Of a stretch of DNA of 39,512 nucleotides, positions 8,557-16,106 are shown one piece after another. The DNA comes from JANJUB01 sp964586225. Its GTDB lineage: Bacteria; Armatimonadota; Fimbriimonadia; Fimbriimonadales; Fimbriimonadaceae. Positions within the stretch are counted from its first letter, which is position 1. Each line of letters starts with the position of its first letter. The notes beneath the pieces were generated by a model that did not search any database, was not told the origin of the DNA, and was given only the letters and a program-made list of their open reading frames with translations. Position numbers and translations under genes: made by a program. The stretch spans positions 1 through 39,512 of the forward strand of contig CAZPHD010000030.1 of the NCBI GenBank assembly GCA_964586225.1. Direction: 5' to 3'.

Positions 8557-9378
8557 ATGACTAACCCAGAAATTGGCAAGAGAATCGTCGCCGGCCATAT
8601 TGACACTAACTACCACGAGGCTGGCTCCGGTCCGCCGCTGGTCCTTATTCACGGATCAGGGCCTGGAGTGACGGCTTTCGCCAACTGGAGTCAGATCATC
8701 CCCCCGCTCGCCGAGCATTTCCATGTCTATGCGCCCGACATGGTCGGGTTCGGCTACACCGAAACGCCCGACTCCCTCACTGATTTCACCCTCGACGTCT
8801 GGGTCGGCCAGATCATCGATTTTCTCGATGCGATCGGGGTCGACAAGGCCTCCTTCATCGGCAACTCCTTCGGTGGCGCGTTGAGTGTCGCGACGGCAGC
8901 TCGTCATCCCGAGCGGGTTGACCGGTTCGTGCTGATGGGTGCGGCAGGCCTCGAGTTCCACATCACCGCCGGGCTTGAGGCCGTGTGGGGGTATCAGCCA
9001 TCGCTTGAGAACATGCGTAAGCTGATCGAAACGTTCGCGTACAATTCTGCGCTCGTGACCGACGCGATCGTCGAATCACGGCACAATGCCAGCATCAGTC
9101 CTGGCGCCTTTGAGGTCTATTCCCGACTCTTTCCGGAGCCTCGCCAAGCCAGTATCAGCCGCCTGGCGACCCGCGAAGACCAAATAGGCGCGATTCAGCA
9201 CCGGGCGTTGATCGTCCATGGCCGTGAAGACGAGATTATCCCCGTCGACGTTGCCTATAGATATTTGGCACTGTTGAAGCGGTCGGAACTTCATGTTTTC
9301 GGAGAGTGTGGACATTGGACGCAGATCGAAAAGCGCAGTCGCTTCCTCGACGTCGTCATTCCTTTTCTTCGAGACTGA
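8557..9378 (+). CDS. meta-cleavage product hydrolase (alpha/beta hydrolase)
   Basis: A 273-residue C-C bond hydrolase of the XylF/DmpD/BphD/MhpC group. It hydrolyses the 2-hydroxy-6-oxo-hexa-2,4-dienoate-type product of extradiol ring cleavage to 2-hydroxypentadienoate plus a carboxylic acid. The signature N-terminal block is NYHEAGSGPPLVLIHGSGPGVTAFANW. The nucleophile is Ser104 in GNSFGG, the acid Asp225 in HGREDEIIP, and the base His253 in ECGHW. The start ATG 8557 has a purine-rich ribosome binding site (gaggaacgaggacgg). It stands alone, has lower GC than the block to its right, and is closely similar in architecture to the hydrolase at 28929-29771, so it may be a paralogue acquired separately. 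Confidence 0.9.
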   Translation: MTNPEIGKRIVAGHIDTNYHEAGSGPPLVLIHGSGPGVTAFANWSQIIPPLAEHFHVYAPDMVGFGYTETPDSLTDFTLDVWVGQIIDFLDAIGVDKASFIGNSFGGALSVATAARHPERVDRFVLMGAAGLEFHITAGLEAVWGYQPSLENMRKLIETFAYNSALVTDAIVESRHNASISPGAFEVYSRLFPEPRQASISRLATREDQIGAIQHRALIVHGREDEIIPVDVAYRYLALLKRSELHVFGECGHWTQIEKRSRFLDVVIPFLRD

Positions 9379-9595
9379 ATCACGACGTCGGTTTGCGAGA
9401 AGTGCTACAGTCCTGCTCCGCCATCCCGTCCTCAGGGACCGCGTCGCGATCGGGAGCCACGACCGCAACGGGGAGGCGAAGCGGCATCTCGCAACCCCTT
9501 TGCAATGGCCCAAAAAGCCGGCGAGCGGGGTCCCTTGCCGCCATTGAGCCCGCACCAGCCGGATGATAGGCCGGTCGCTGGACCGAGGAGCCGCC
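9379..9595. other. Junction between low-GC flank and high-GC catabolic block
   Basis: 217 bp without a recognisable gene. Base composition changes across this stretch: the genes to the left are moderately GC-rich, and everything from about 9.6 kb onward is strongly so. Short open frames on both strands resemble no family I know. It is a candidate recombination junction, but I see no insertion-sequence ends or direct repeats. Confidence 0.4.
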
Positions 9596-10063
9596 ATGGA
9601 ACTGACCACCGACCATATGGAGCAATTGATCAGGACCTATTTCGACGGCTGCAACGAAGCGGACGTCGAGAAGATGCTGCGCTGCTTCGTACCAGAAGGG
9701 ACGCATTATTTCCCGCCGGGAATGTATGAGGGGCCGTTCCGCGGCGCCGACACAATCGCGCGCAAATGGGTCGACGCGGTGGAGCGGCTGGGATCGATCT
9801 GGACGGTGGACCAGGTGATCGCGGATCCGGCGACCGGGCGCGCGGTGATCGAGTGGACCCACTTCAAGACCAAGCTGGGGCAGGTGCTGCGCGGCGACGA
9901 ATGGTATATCTTCGACCGCGAGAGCGGGCTGATCCGGGAGATCAGGGCCTATTATGCCTCGCCGCAGGACCATTCACTGACGCTGCTCGAGCTCGGCGGC
10001 TTCGACTATGAGGGACGCGGCTATCCTATGGCGCCTCCGTTCGAGCGGGGCGGCACGGACTAA
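9596..10063 (+). CDS. SnoaL/NTF2-like protein
   Basis: A 155-residue cone-shaped NTF2/SnoaL-like fold protein. The pattern is an N-terminal helix (MEQLIRTYFDGCNEADVEKMLRCF), a strand with YFPPG, then GADTIARKWVDAVERLGSIWTVDQVIAD and a curved sheet (AVIEWTHFKTKLGQVLRGDEWYIFDRESGLIREIRAYYA). Such proteins are dehydratases, isomerases or binding proteins, so the function cannot be fixed. I chose ATG 9596 because GAGGAG lies 6-10 bp before it; the ATG at 9563 lacks such a site. Its 3' end converges on the ferredoxin reductase gene with a 10-bp gap. It is the only plus-strand gene in the 9.6-20.2 kb stretch. Confidence 0.8.
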   Translation: MELTTDHMEQLIRTYFDGCNEADVEKMLRCFVPEGTHYFPPGMYEGPFRGADTIARKWVDAVERLGSIWTVDQVIADPATGRAVIEWTHFKTKLGQVLRGDEWYIFDRESGLIREIRAYYASPQDHSLTLLELGGFDYEGRGYPMAPPFERGGTD

Positions 10064-10073
10064 GGCCCCCGGG

Positions 10074-11333
10074 TCAGGAAGACGCCGGCTTGGCGAGGAG
10101 CGACCTGAGCGGCACCGAGGAGTCGGCGAGGGCGGCGGGATCGAAGGCCCTGCGCGCGGGGATCATCCGCTTGGCGACGGCCATGTCGGCCGGGCGGTTC
10201 ACGGTGACGACGCCCTCCAATAGGTCGTCGGCGAGATAGAAGAGGGTGAAATCGCCGTCGGAGACGCTGCCGCGGACGACCGCGCGGCATTCGTCGCGAA
10301 CCCGGCCCGCCGACTGGATGTTGAAATCATATTGGTCCGACCAGAAGCTGCAGGGCTGGCACGCGTCGACATCCTCGCCGAGCATGGCCGCGGCGGCGGC
10401 CTCGGCCTGGGCGGCGGCGTTGTGGAAGGTCTCCAGGCGGGCGCGGCCGCCGAAGAAGCCGGGCTGGTTGGCGACGTCGCCGGCCGCATAGACGAAGGGG
10501 CAGGACGTGGCCGAGCGGCGGTCGACGAGAATGCCGTTGTCGACGTCGAGCCCCGCCTCGCGGGCGAGCTCGTCGGCAGGCTCGACGCCGATTCCGACGA
10601 CGACGGCGTCGCAATCGAGCCGCTCGCCGCCGTCCAGCGTAACGCCGCGGACGAGGCCCCCTTCCCGCTCGAAACGCTCCGGCATGCGGCCGAAATGCGC
10701 CTCGACGCCGCGCTCGGCATGGGCGCGGGCGAGCCAGGCGCCGGCAACGCTGCCGAAGCTGCGCAGCATCGGCGTCGGCGCCGGTTCGACCGCCACCACG
10801 CGGGCGCCGGCCCGGGTCGCGGTGGCGGCGACCTCCGCGCCGATCACGCCCATCCCGACGACGAGGATTCGCGCGCCCGGAGTCAGGGCGCCGGCGAGCC
10901 GAGCGGCGTCGTCGCGAGTGCGAAGATAATGGACGTTGGCCGCGCCCTCCAGCGCGGGCAGCCGCCGCGGCCGCGAGCCGGTCGCGAGGAGGAAGGCGTC
11001 GGCCTGGACATCGCTTCCGTCGGAAAGGCGGACTTCTCGGGCGCGGAGGTCTAGGCTCTCGGCCTTGACCCCGAGCCGCGCCTCGATGCGATTGGCTTCA
11101 TACCAGTCGGCGGGGCGGAGCAGGATCGCCGATTCGTCCCCGCCCGGCCACAGATAGTCTTTGGAGAGCGGCGGCCGCTGATAGGGGAGCCAGGGCTCCT
11201 CGCCGATCAGCAGGACCCGGCCGTCGAAGCCCCGCGCGCGCAGAGTTTCGGCGGCCCGGGCGCCGGCTAGGCTGGCGCCGATGATGGCGACGGTCCGGAT
11301 CACCCTGGTGTCTTTAGGCTCGTTCACGGGCAA
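10074..11333 (-). CDS. FAD-dependent ferredoxin reductase
   Basis: About 419 residues, of the BphA4/HcaD/rhodocoxin reductase family. It would pass electrons from NAD(P)H via FAD to a [2Fe-2S] ferredoxin feeding an oxygenase. The N-terminal FAD fold is TVAIIGASLAGARAAETLR; YQRPPLSKDYL is the family motif. The NAD fold is ILVVGMGVIGAEVAATATRAGARVVAVE, and VYAAGDVAN is the second FAD contact. A reductase C-terminal domain contains FWSDQYDFNIQSAG. The reading frame extends to a TTG at 11333; GTG at 11327 or 11303 are alternatives. It sits 23 bp behind the TonB receptor and is probably co-transcribed with it. It is the only obvious reductase partner for the Rieske ferredoxin at 21997. Confidence 0.9.
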   Translation of the reverse strand: MPVNEPKDTRVIRTVAIIGASLAGARAAETLRARGFDGRVLLIGEEPWLPYQRPPLSKDYLWPGGDESAILLRPADWYEANRIEARLGVKAESLDLRAREVRLSDGSDVQADAFLLATGSRPRRLPALEGAANVHYLRTRDDAARLAGALTPGARILVVGMGVIGAEVAATATRAGARVVAVEPAPTPMLRSFGSVAGAWLARAHAERGVEAHFGRMPERFEREGGLVRGVTLDGGERLDCDAVVVGIGVEPADELAREAGLDVDNGILVDRRSATSCPFVYAAGDVANQPGFFGGRARLETFHNAAAQAEAAAAAMLGEDVDACQPCSFWSDQYDFNIQSAGRVRDECRAVVRGSVSDGDFTLFYLADDLLEGVVTVNRPADMAVAKRMIPARRAFDPAALADSSVPLRSLLAKPASS

Positions 11334-11356
11334 GCTACCGCGAACGAGCCCATCAG

Positions 11357-13585
11357 TTAGAAACGATATTCGAGGCCGACGCCGACGCGGCGGGGGCGCT
11401 CGTAGATGATGTAGGTGCCCTGCGGCCCCGGCGAGATCTGCTGCGCGACCTTGGCGTTGGTCAGGTTGCTGGCGAAGAGCCGGAGGGTCAGCTGCTCGTC
11501 GGCCGTGGTCCAGCCGAGCTCGCCCGACAGGATCGTATAGGGATCCTGCGAGAGCGCGTTCAGATAGTCATAATACACCCGCGAGCTGCGGAAAAGATTG
11601 CCGGCCAGATGCCCGCGCCCGCCGGCCATGTCCCACTGATAATTGCCGCCGGCGTTGATCGTGAATTCGGGCGTGCGCACCAGCTGGTTGCCGGCGACGT
11701 CCGCCGAACCGACGATGTTGCCGCCCGTCGGCCGCGGCGTGAACACCTGGGCGTTGGGGAATTCGTCATATTTGGCGTTGGTGTAAGCCAGAGCCAGACG
11801 CAGAGTGAGATCGTCGACGGGCTGCGCGGTGGTTTCGAACTCGCCGCCCCAGATCTTCGCCTTGGCGGCGTTCTGAAGGATGAACGCGCCAGTGGTCGCC
11901 CGGGCGGTCGCCTGCAGATCGTCATATCTGTAGTGGAAGAAGGCAAGGTTGGTGCGGAGCCAAAGCAAGGGATCCGCCTTGATGCCGATCTCGGCCGCCT
12001 TGATCGTCTCCGGATCGACCGCGGTGGGCGCCGTGCCGAAGGTGTTGAAGACGCCGCTTTTGAAGCCCGTGCCGTAGCTGGCGTAGATATTGGCATCGTC
12101 GGTGAACTGGTAGCGAAGCGCGGCGCGATAGGTGAATTTGTTGAAATTGGCTTCCGCCATTCCGAAAGGCAGCTGGTTGTTGTTCACCTTCTGCGAGAAG
12201 CGGCGCTCCTCGGTCGTGTAGCGGCCGCCCAGAGTGAGGAAGAGCGAGGTGCCGAAGCGGTAGGTGCCTTCCGCGAAGGCCGAGTAGGAGGTCGTCTCCG
12301 CCCTCGGCGAGAGCAGGGTCGGGACGACCGGGGCCGTCGGAGAGGTCCGGTTGACGATGGTGACCGGCTGGGTGCCCTCCATGAAATAGCCATAGGCGCC
12401 AACGATCCAGGTGAGCGGGCCGTTGCCGGCCGAGAGCAGCCGGATCTCCTGGGTCAGCGTGCGCGGGAAGACGCGCATGAACGTCTCGCCGAGCAGGAGA
12501 TTGGAAGCGTCGGAATCCGCCACCTGGTGGACCCGAGTCTTCATGTAGGCGCTGGTCGTTTCCAGATTTACGCCGCCGAGTTCGATGCGGGTGCGCAGCG
12601 AGAGATCGAGCCGGCTATAGTCGGAGACCGGGAGCGCGTTGAGCGACGCCTCCCAAGGCTGGTTCGGGAGGATGACGCCGGCGAAGGGAGCGCCGGCGGA
12701 ATTGCCCTGGAAGGGCTGCTGCGAGGCCGTCTCGTCATTCGTGTCGACATAGGCGGCGGTGACGACCGCGCTGATATTGTCCTGCTCGAAGAGAAGCTTG
12801 CCGCGCACCGAGGCGACGCGAGTCTCGCCGAACGGCTCCCCGCCGCTGAGATTGGTGATGTAGCCGTCATTCTTGCGGTAGAGGAGCGCGAGATCGGCGG
12901 CGATGTTCTCGGTGAGGCCGCCGGTGACATAGCCGCGCAGATCGATGTCGCTCGCATCCTCGCGCATGCGGCCGTAGCGGGCGGCGATACGGCCGCGGGC
13001 CCGGAAGCTCGGATCCGGCGTGATCACGTTGACCAGGCCGCCGGTGGCGTTGCGGCCGAAGACCGTGCCCTGCGGGCCGCGAAGCACCTCGACGCGGGAG
13101 ACTTCAACGAGGTCGATCTGGGTGGAATAGGGATCGCCCTGATAGACGCCGTCGACATAGACGGCGACATTGGCTTCGTCGCCGACCGAGAGGCCGCTCG
13201 AGCCGACGCCGCGAATGCTCGGCTGCATGACGTTCTGGTTGCGGCCGCCGTTGAAGTTCGGGATCACCTGGGTGAGCGTGCGGACGTCGCGGACGCCGGA
13301 CTCGGCGATGCTGTTGCCCGAGATCGCGGTCACGGTGACCGGAATCTCCTGGAGACGCTCCTCGCGCCGCGTGGCGGTGACGACGATGTCCTCAAGGCCG
13401 GCCTCGGCCTCTTCGGTCGGCGCCGCGCCGGGCGTGGTGACGGCGTCGGAGGTTGCCTGCTCCTCGGCCGGATCGGCCATATCCTGCTGGTCGGCCGCGT
13501 CCGCGGCGGGCTGGGCGTGGCTGATCGAGGCGATGCTGACCGAGCCAAGAAGGGCTGTTGTATACGCCATAGTCCGGAACCGCAT
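11357..13585 (-). CDS. TonB-dependent outer-membrane receptor
   Basis: A 742-residue TonB-dependent receptor of the sphingomonad catabolic type. ATG 13585 is preceded by GGGGAGAG and begins a signal peptide (MAYTTALLGSVSIASISHAQ). A Pro/Ala/Glu-rich linker follows, then EDIVVTATRREERLQEIPVTVTAI, which opens the plug domain; plug motifs include RGVGSSGLSVGDEANVAVYVDGVYQ and EVLRGPQGTVFGRNATGGLVNVIT. The rest is a 22-strand barrel closing with Phe (GLEYRF). It is likely the uptake channel for the aromatic substrate. A palindromic operator (13677-13690) about 92 bp upstream of the start is shared with other units of the block, so it should be co-induced with them. Confidence 0.93.
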   Translation of the reverse strand: MRFRTMAYTTALLGSVSIASISHAQPAADAADQQDMADPAEEQATSDAVTTPGAAPTEEAEAGLEDIVVTATRREERLQEIPVTVTAISGNSIAESGVRDVRTLTQVIPNFNGGRNQNVMQPSIRGVGSSGLSVGDEANVAVYVDGVYQGDPYSTQIDLVEVSRVEVLRGPQGTVFGRNATGGLVNVITPDPSFRARGRIAARYGRMREDASDIDLRGYVTGGLTENIAADLALLYRKNDGYITNLSGGEPFGETRVASVRGKLLFEQDNISAVVTAAYVDTNDETASQQPFQGNSAGAPFAGVILPNQPWEASLNALPVSDYSRLDLSLRTRIELGGVNLETTSAYMKTRVHQVADSDASNLLLGETFMRVFPRTLTQEIRLLSAGNGPLTWIVGAYGYFMEGTQPVTIVNRTSPTAPVVPTLLSPRAETTSYSAFAEGTYRFGTSLFLTLGGRYTTEERRFSQKVNNNQLPFGMAEANFNKFTYRAALRYQFTDDANIYASYGTGFKSGVFNTFGTAPTAVDPETIKAAEIGIKADPLLWLRTNLAFFHYRYDDLQATARATTGAFILQNAAKAKIWGGEFETTAQPVDDLTLRLALAYTNAKYDEFPNAQVFTPRPTGGNIVGSADVAGNQLVRTPEFTINAGGNYQWDMAGGRGHLAGNLFRSSRVYYDYLNALSQDPYTILSGELGWTTADEQLTLRLFASNLTNAKVAQQISPGPQGTYIIYERPRRVGVGLEYRF

Positions 13586-13657
13586 TCCCACTCTCCCCAA
13601 CGGCCCCCTCAGGGCCTTCTCTGATGCCTCTCTGGGCAAATCTCCCCGCACCGAAAC

Positions 13658-13670
13658 GCTCGATACGAGC
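13658..13670. repeat. Short inverted repeat in the TonB receptor promoter region
   Basis: GCTCG-ATA-CGAGC, a perfect 5-bp inverted repeat with a 3-bp centre. It lies between the shared operator (13677) and the start of the receptor gene. It could be a second protein-binding site or a small hairpin in the leader; its role is unknown. Confidence 0.35.
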
Positions 13671-13676
13671 TAAACA

Positions 13677-13690
13677 ATACGCATGAGTAT
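13677..13690. promoter_or_regulatory. Shared operator site 1 (TonB receptor promoter)
   Basis: ATACGCATGAGTAT, a palindrome of the form ATAC-N6-GTAT with inner CATG. It is upstream of the TonB receptor (start 13585) and just beyond the end of the MhpB-like gene. It matches the core found at five other promoters in the window. Its geometry is that expected for a TetR-type dimer. Confidence 0.65.
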
Positions 13691-13732
13691 GTTGCAAAAC
13701 CTCGAATGGGTGTCAAGCGCCTTTCCGGAGCT

Positions 13733-14671
13733 TCAGACCGAGCGCGCGCTGAAATGCGCCACGCCCGCGATCCACCCGGGCGCCGGGGCATAGTCGCGCT
13801 GGACCACCTCGAACGGCCCCGCGCTCGCCATCGCCGCGGTCGCCGCGACCCAGGCGAGCAGCTCGTTGGCGCCCGATCCGGCGACCTCGTCGACCTGCTC
13901 GGCGGTGAAGGCGTCGAGCGTCGCCCAGTCCTGTCGCTCCAGAAGGTCGAGAACCTCCGCATCCCAGCCGGGGTTGAGCGGCCGGACAGGTCCCTCCCCC
14001 TTCGCCGCGGCGGCCGCGACCGTGGCGATCCGCCCTTCCCGCTCGGCCTGCTGCTCCGCCGTCATCTTAGCCCCGATCAGGCGGCTGCGGACCTCGGGCG
14101 GCGCGGTCTCGATGCGCGGGACGAGCGGATCGTGGGACAATCCGCCCGAGGCGGCGAACAGGATCCGCTTGCCCGAACTACTCGCGAACCGCCCCACCGC
14201 CTCGCCGAGAAGCCTTGCCCGCCTGTAGGTGGGCAAAGGCGGCGCGGCGCAGTTCACGAAGATCGGGACGAGAGGGTAGAGGTCGGCGCGGCCGAACAGC
14301 ATCTCCCACAATTGGACGAAGCCATGATCGACCACCATGTCGTAGGAAAGGGCGGCGTCGATGTCGGCGGCGCGGACCGCGTCGAGAAGCGCCAGCGCGC
14401 TGGTCTTGTCGACCGGCAGCGCCTCGGCCCGCGTCGACCAGTCGCCATAGGAGCGGGCCTCGGCGCCGACGCAGAAGCTCGGCATCAGCGCGTAGCTGAA
14501 ACCGTGGAAATGATCGGGCGAGAATTGGACGATGAGGTCCGGCTCGAACGCTTCCACCAGCGCCCGCATCCGATCGAAGGACGCCCGCACCGCCGCGCAG
14601 ACCGCCTCCTCCGCCAGCGTGCCGTCCAGCATTACCGGCGAGTGGGAGGCGCAGGCGAGAGCGAAGGGCAT
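13733..14671 (-). CDS. mhpB: MhpB-like class III extradiol ring-cleavage dioxygenase
   Basis: 312 residues, LigB superfamily, closest in pattern to 2,3-dihydroxyphenylpropionate 1,2-dioxygenase (MhpB). It opens a catechol ring next to the two hydroxyls using Fe(II) and O2. Visible conserved elements are the N-terminal CASHSP (His10), PDHFHGF (His54, His56), VDHGF (His116, acid/base), GGLSHDP (His180, acid/base), the closing block EWIAGFG-like PGWIAGVAHFSARS, and LLGEAIGRF-like LLGEAVGRF. The start ATG 14671 overlaps the stop of the hydrolase by 1 bp (TGATG). It is the fourth gene of the HpaB operon, so its substrate should be the catechol made by that monooxygenase. Confidence 0.9.
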   Translation of the reverse strand: MPFALACASHSPVMLDGTLAEEAVCAAVRASFDRMRALVEAFEPDLIVQFSPDHFHGFSYALMPSFCVGAEARSYGDWSTRAEALPVDKTSALALLDAVRAADIDAALSYDMVVDHGFVQLWEMLFGRADLYPLVPIFVNCAAPPLPTYRRARLLGEAVGRFASSSGKRILFAASGGLSHDPLVPRIETAPPEVRSRLIGAKMTAEQQAEREGRIATVAAAAAKGEGPVRPLNPGWDAEVLDLLERQDWATLDAFTAEQVDEVAGSGANELLAWVAATAAMASAGPFEVVQRDYAPAPGWIAGVAHFSARSV

Positions 14672-15549
14672 CAGCCGAGCGTCTCGACCCGGTGGCCGAG
14701 CAGGAAATCGATGTGGATGCGGTTGAACGTCTCGGGGTCCTCGAACTGCGGCCAGTGGCCGCATTCCGGCATCACGACGAACCGGGCGCCCGGGATCATG
14801 TCGGCGATCTGCTTGCCCTCGGTCGGCGTGGCGGTGGGATCGTGCGACGTCCAGAGCACCAGCGCCGGCGCCTCGATTCGCGCATAATCCTCGGCCGTGA
14901 ACATGTTGCGGCGGCGGATCTCCATCTCCTGCAGGCAGAGGATGCTGCGCATTACCTCGGCATAGCCGGGCTGCGAATAGACTGTCTGGCGGGTGGCGAT
15001 GAGATCGTCATGGACCTTGGCGGGATCGTGCATCAGCATTTCGAGCCGCTTACGGATGAATTCCCAGTCGGGCTGCTCCACCGCGCGCATCGACAGCGTC
15101 TTTATCCGCTCCATCACCTCGGGATGCGCGGTCCAGCCGCCGGTGGTGTTGAGCACCACCCGATCGACCGCCTCGGGGTGGTGGATGGCGATGTAGCTGG
15201 CGATCCAGCCGCCGAGCGATTCCCCCGAGATCAGCGCGCTGGAGCGGCCGAGCGCCTTCATCACGGCGAGGGCGTGGGCGGCATATTGCGGGATCTGGTA
15301 ATCGATCGCCGGCTTGTCGCTATAGCCGTGCCCGACGCTATCGAAGGCGACGGTCCAGAAATGCTCGCCATGGGCGCGAAGGTTGCGGACATAGGCTTCG
15401 GCATGGCCGCCGGTGCCGTGGAGGAGGAGGAGCAGCGGCTTGTCCTCGGATCCGCTCATCAGATAGCGGGTACGGACGCCGTCGGCATCGACATAGCCCT
15501 GGCGGAATTCGAGCCCGATGAGGTCGGACCAGATGCTTTGATGGCTCAT
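14671..15549 (-). CDS. MhpC-like alpha/beta hydrolase
   Basis: 292 residues from ATG 15549 (ribosome binding site GGGGAG; 4-bp ATGA overlap with the flavin reductase). The alpha/beta hydrolase pattern has LLLLHGTGGHAEAY, FDSVGHGYSDKP, the nucleophile Ser111 in GESLGG, the acid Asp237 in TSHDPT, and the base His265 in ECGHW. Placed between a hydroxylase-reductase pair and an extradiol dioxygenase, it is most likely the hydrolase for the ring-cleavage product of that module. It differs from the hydrolases at 8557 and 28929: it has GES rather than GNS at the elbow and lacks the GSGPGV oxyanion block. It may therefore use a different product or act as an esterase earlier in the route. Confidence 0.85.
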   Translation of the reverse strand: MSHQSIWSDLIGLEFRQGYVDADGVRTRYLMSGSEDKPLLLLLHGTGGHAEAYVRNLRAHGEHFWTVAFDSVGHGYSDKPAIDYQIPQYAAHALAVMKALGRSSALISGESLGGWIASYIAIHHPEAVDRVVLNTTGGWTAHPEVMERIKTLSMRAVEQPDWEFIRKRLEMLMHDPAKVHDDLIATRQTVYSQPGYAEVMRSILCLQEMEIRRRNMFTAEDYARIEAPALVLWTSHDPTATPTEGKQIADMIPGARFVVMPECGHWPQFEDPETFNRIHIDFLLGHRVETLG

Positions 15550-16106
15550 TGACTGCTCCCCATGACGCGGCCCTCGGCCCCCGGCGTCGGGGTCCATTCC
15601 CGCGATAGACGATGATATTTTCCTTGCCAGTGCAGCAGCGGCCGCTTCGGCCAGTGGCGGACGCGAAGCACCTGCCCGACAAAGACGGCATGGTCGCCGC
15701 CGGCATATTCGTTGACCCGCTCGCATTCGATCCAGGCAAGCGCGCCCTGGAGCAGAGGTAGCCCGAACAGGCCGGCTTCGCAGGCGGCGCCGGCGAAGCG
15801 GTCCTCGCTAGCGCAGAAGCGGCGGGATTCCGCCTCCTGATCGTCGGAGAGGATATTCACCGCGAAATGACGCGCCTCGCTGAACAGGGGATAGGAGAAA
15901 GCGCTGCGGCGAAGGCTCCACTGCACCAGCGGCGGCTCCAGCGACAGCGAGGCGAAGGAGCTGACGGTGAGGCCGTAGGGCCTCCCCTCCCCGTCCAGGG
16001 TCGAGATGATCGCAACTCCGGTTGGGAACTGGCCCATGGCGACGCGGAACAGGCCGGGATCGATCGCCGGCGGCGTCTCGCCTTCGGGGAGCACCGCGCT
16101 TGTCAT
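15546..16106 (-). CDS. HpaC-type flavin reductase
   Basis: 186 residues of the flavin reductase-like domain family (HpaC/NtaB/DIM6), which supplies reduced flavin from NAD(P)H to a partner monooxygenase. Typical elements are the start LFRVAMGQFPTGVAIIST, then GLTVSSFASLSLEPPLVQWSL (flavin contact), FAVNILSDDQE, and DHAVFVGQVLRV followed by PLLHWQGKYHRL near the end. It overlaps the HpaB-like gene upstream by 4 bp (ATGA) and the hydrolase downstream by 4 bp. It is surely the small component of that two-component monooxygenase. Confidence 0.92.
   Translation of the reverse strand: MTSAVLPEGETPPAIDPGLFRVAMGQFPTGVAIISTLDGEGRPYGLTVSSFASLSLEPPLVQWSLRRSAFSYPLFSEARHFAVNILSDDQEAESRRFCASEDRFAGAACEAGLFGLPLLQGALAWIECERVNEYAGGDHAVFVGQVLRVRHWPKRPLLHWQGKYHRLSREWTPTPGAEGRVMGSSQ

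Noticed and set aside
11609..13624. A 671-codon open frame on the plus strand
   Set aside because: Antisense to the TonB receptor, with an Arg/Ala/Asp/Val-rich composition typical of shadow frames.
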